Shown: piece after piece, positions 7,041-7,041 of the stretch
Layout of the letters: every line of letters begins with the position of its first letter
Numbering within the stretch: the first letter of the stretch is position 1
Origin: Planctomycetota bacterium
GTDB lineage: Bacteria > Planctomycetota > Phycisphaerae > Phycisphaerales > Phycisphaeraceae
NCBI GenBank assembly: GCA_029267795.1
Contig: JAJUHR010000094.1
Coordinates: 1 to 7,041, forward strand
Direction of reading: 5' to 3'
Length of the DNA stretch: 7,041 nt
The notes under the pieces: model-generated
Database searches by the model: none
The model's input: the letters and a program-made list of their open reading frames with translations, nothing else
What the model was told of the DNA's origin: nothing
Position numbers and translations under genes: made by a program

Positions 7041-7041
7041 C

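Noticed and set aside
1..7041. CRISPR array, tRNA, rRNA, insertion sequence or prophage genes
   Set aside because: No regularly spaced repeats, no cloverleaf-like sequence, and no transposase, integrase or phage protein is seen in any frame.

Overview
The window reads as high-GC bacterial chromosome. Three complete protein-coding genes plus one small response-regulator gene account for most of it, and the last codons of a fifth gene enter at the right edge. The gene mix (CHASE-like/PAS histidine kinase with a stand-alone receiver, a DUF4914-type protein, a possible PEP-CTERM tail, G/C-rich palindromic intergenic repeats) leans towards the Planctomycetota or a related PVC lineage. That is an inference from gene content, not a proven assignment.

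Left part (60-2957, + strand): a two-gene signalling unit. A membrane-bound histidine kinase (periplasmic CHASE-like sensor, two PAS domains, HisKA, HATPase) is followed 66 bases later by a single-domain CheY/Rcp1-type receiver with no output domain. The kinase should phosphorylate the receiver on Asp64; the downstream target is not in this window.

Middle (2958-3513): about 555 bases with no convincing gene. It holds an imperfect hairpin after the receiver gene and a striking C-run/G-run palindrome with an extra half-copy of its left arm, resembling a REP-type repeat. A + strand gene follows (3514-4749) for a CNNM/CorC-family membrane protein (DUF21 membrane domain, CBS pair, CorC_HlyC domain), probably linked to Mg2+/divalent cation handling.

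Right part: a second palindrome (4771-4795) separates this gene from a convergent - strand gene (4820-6712). That gene encodes a 630-residue DUF4914-family protein with a phosphate-binding loop like those of HPr kinase and PEP carboxykinase. It is the best candidate here for undescribed biochemistry. Beyond its 5' end lie a short non-coding stretch, a strong hairpin with a T-run on the - strand, and the C-terminal end of another - strand gene whose hydrophobic plus arginine-rich tail looks like a PEP-CTERM sorting signal.

The kinase/receiver pair forms an evident operon. The other genes appear to be separate transcription units with no obvious shared pathway.
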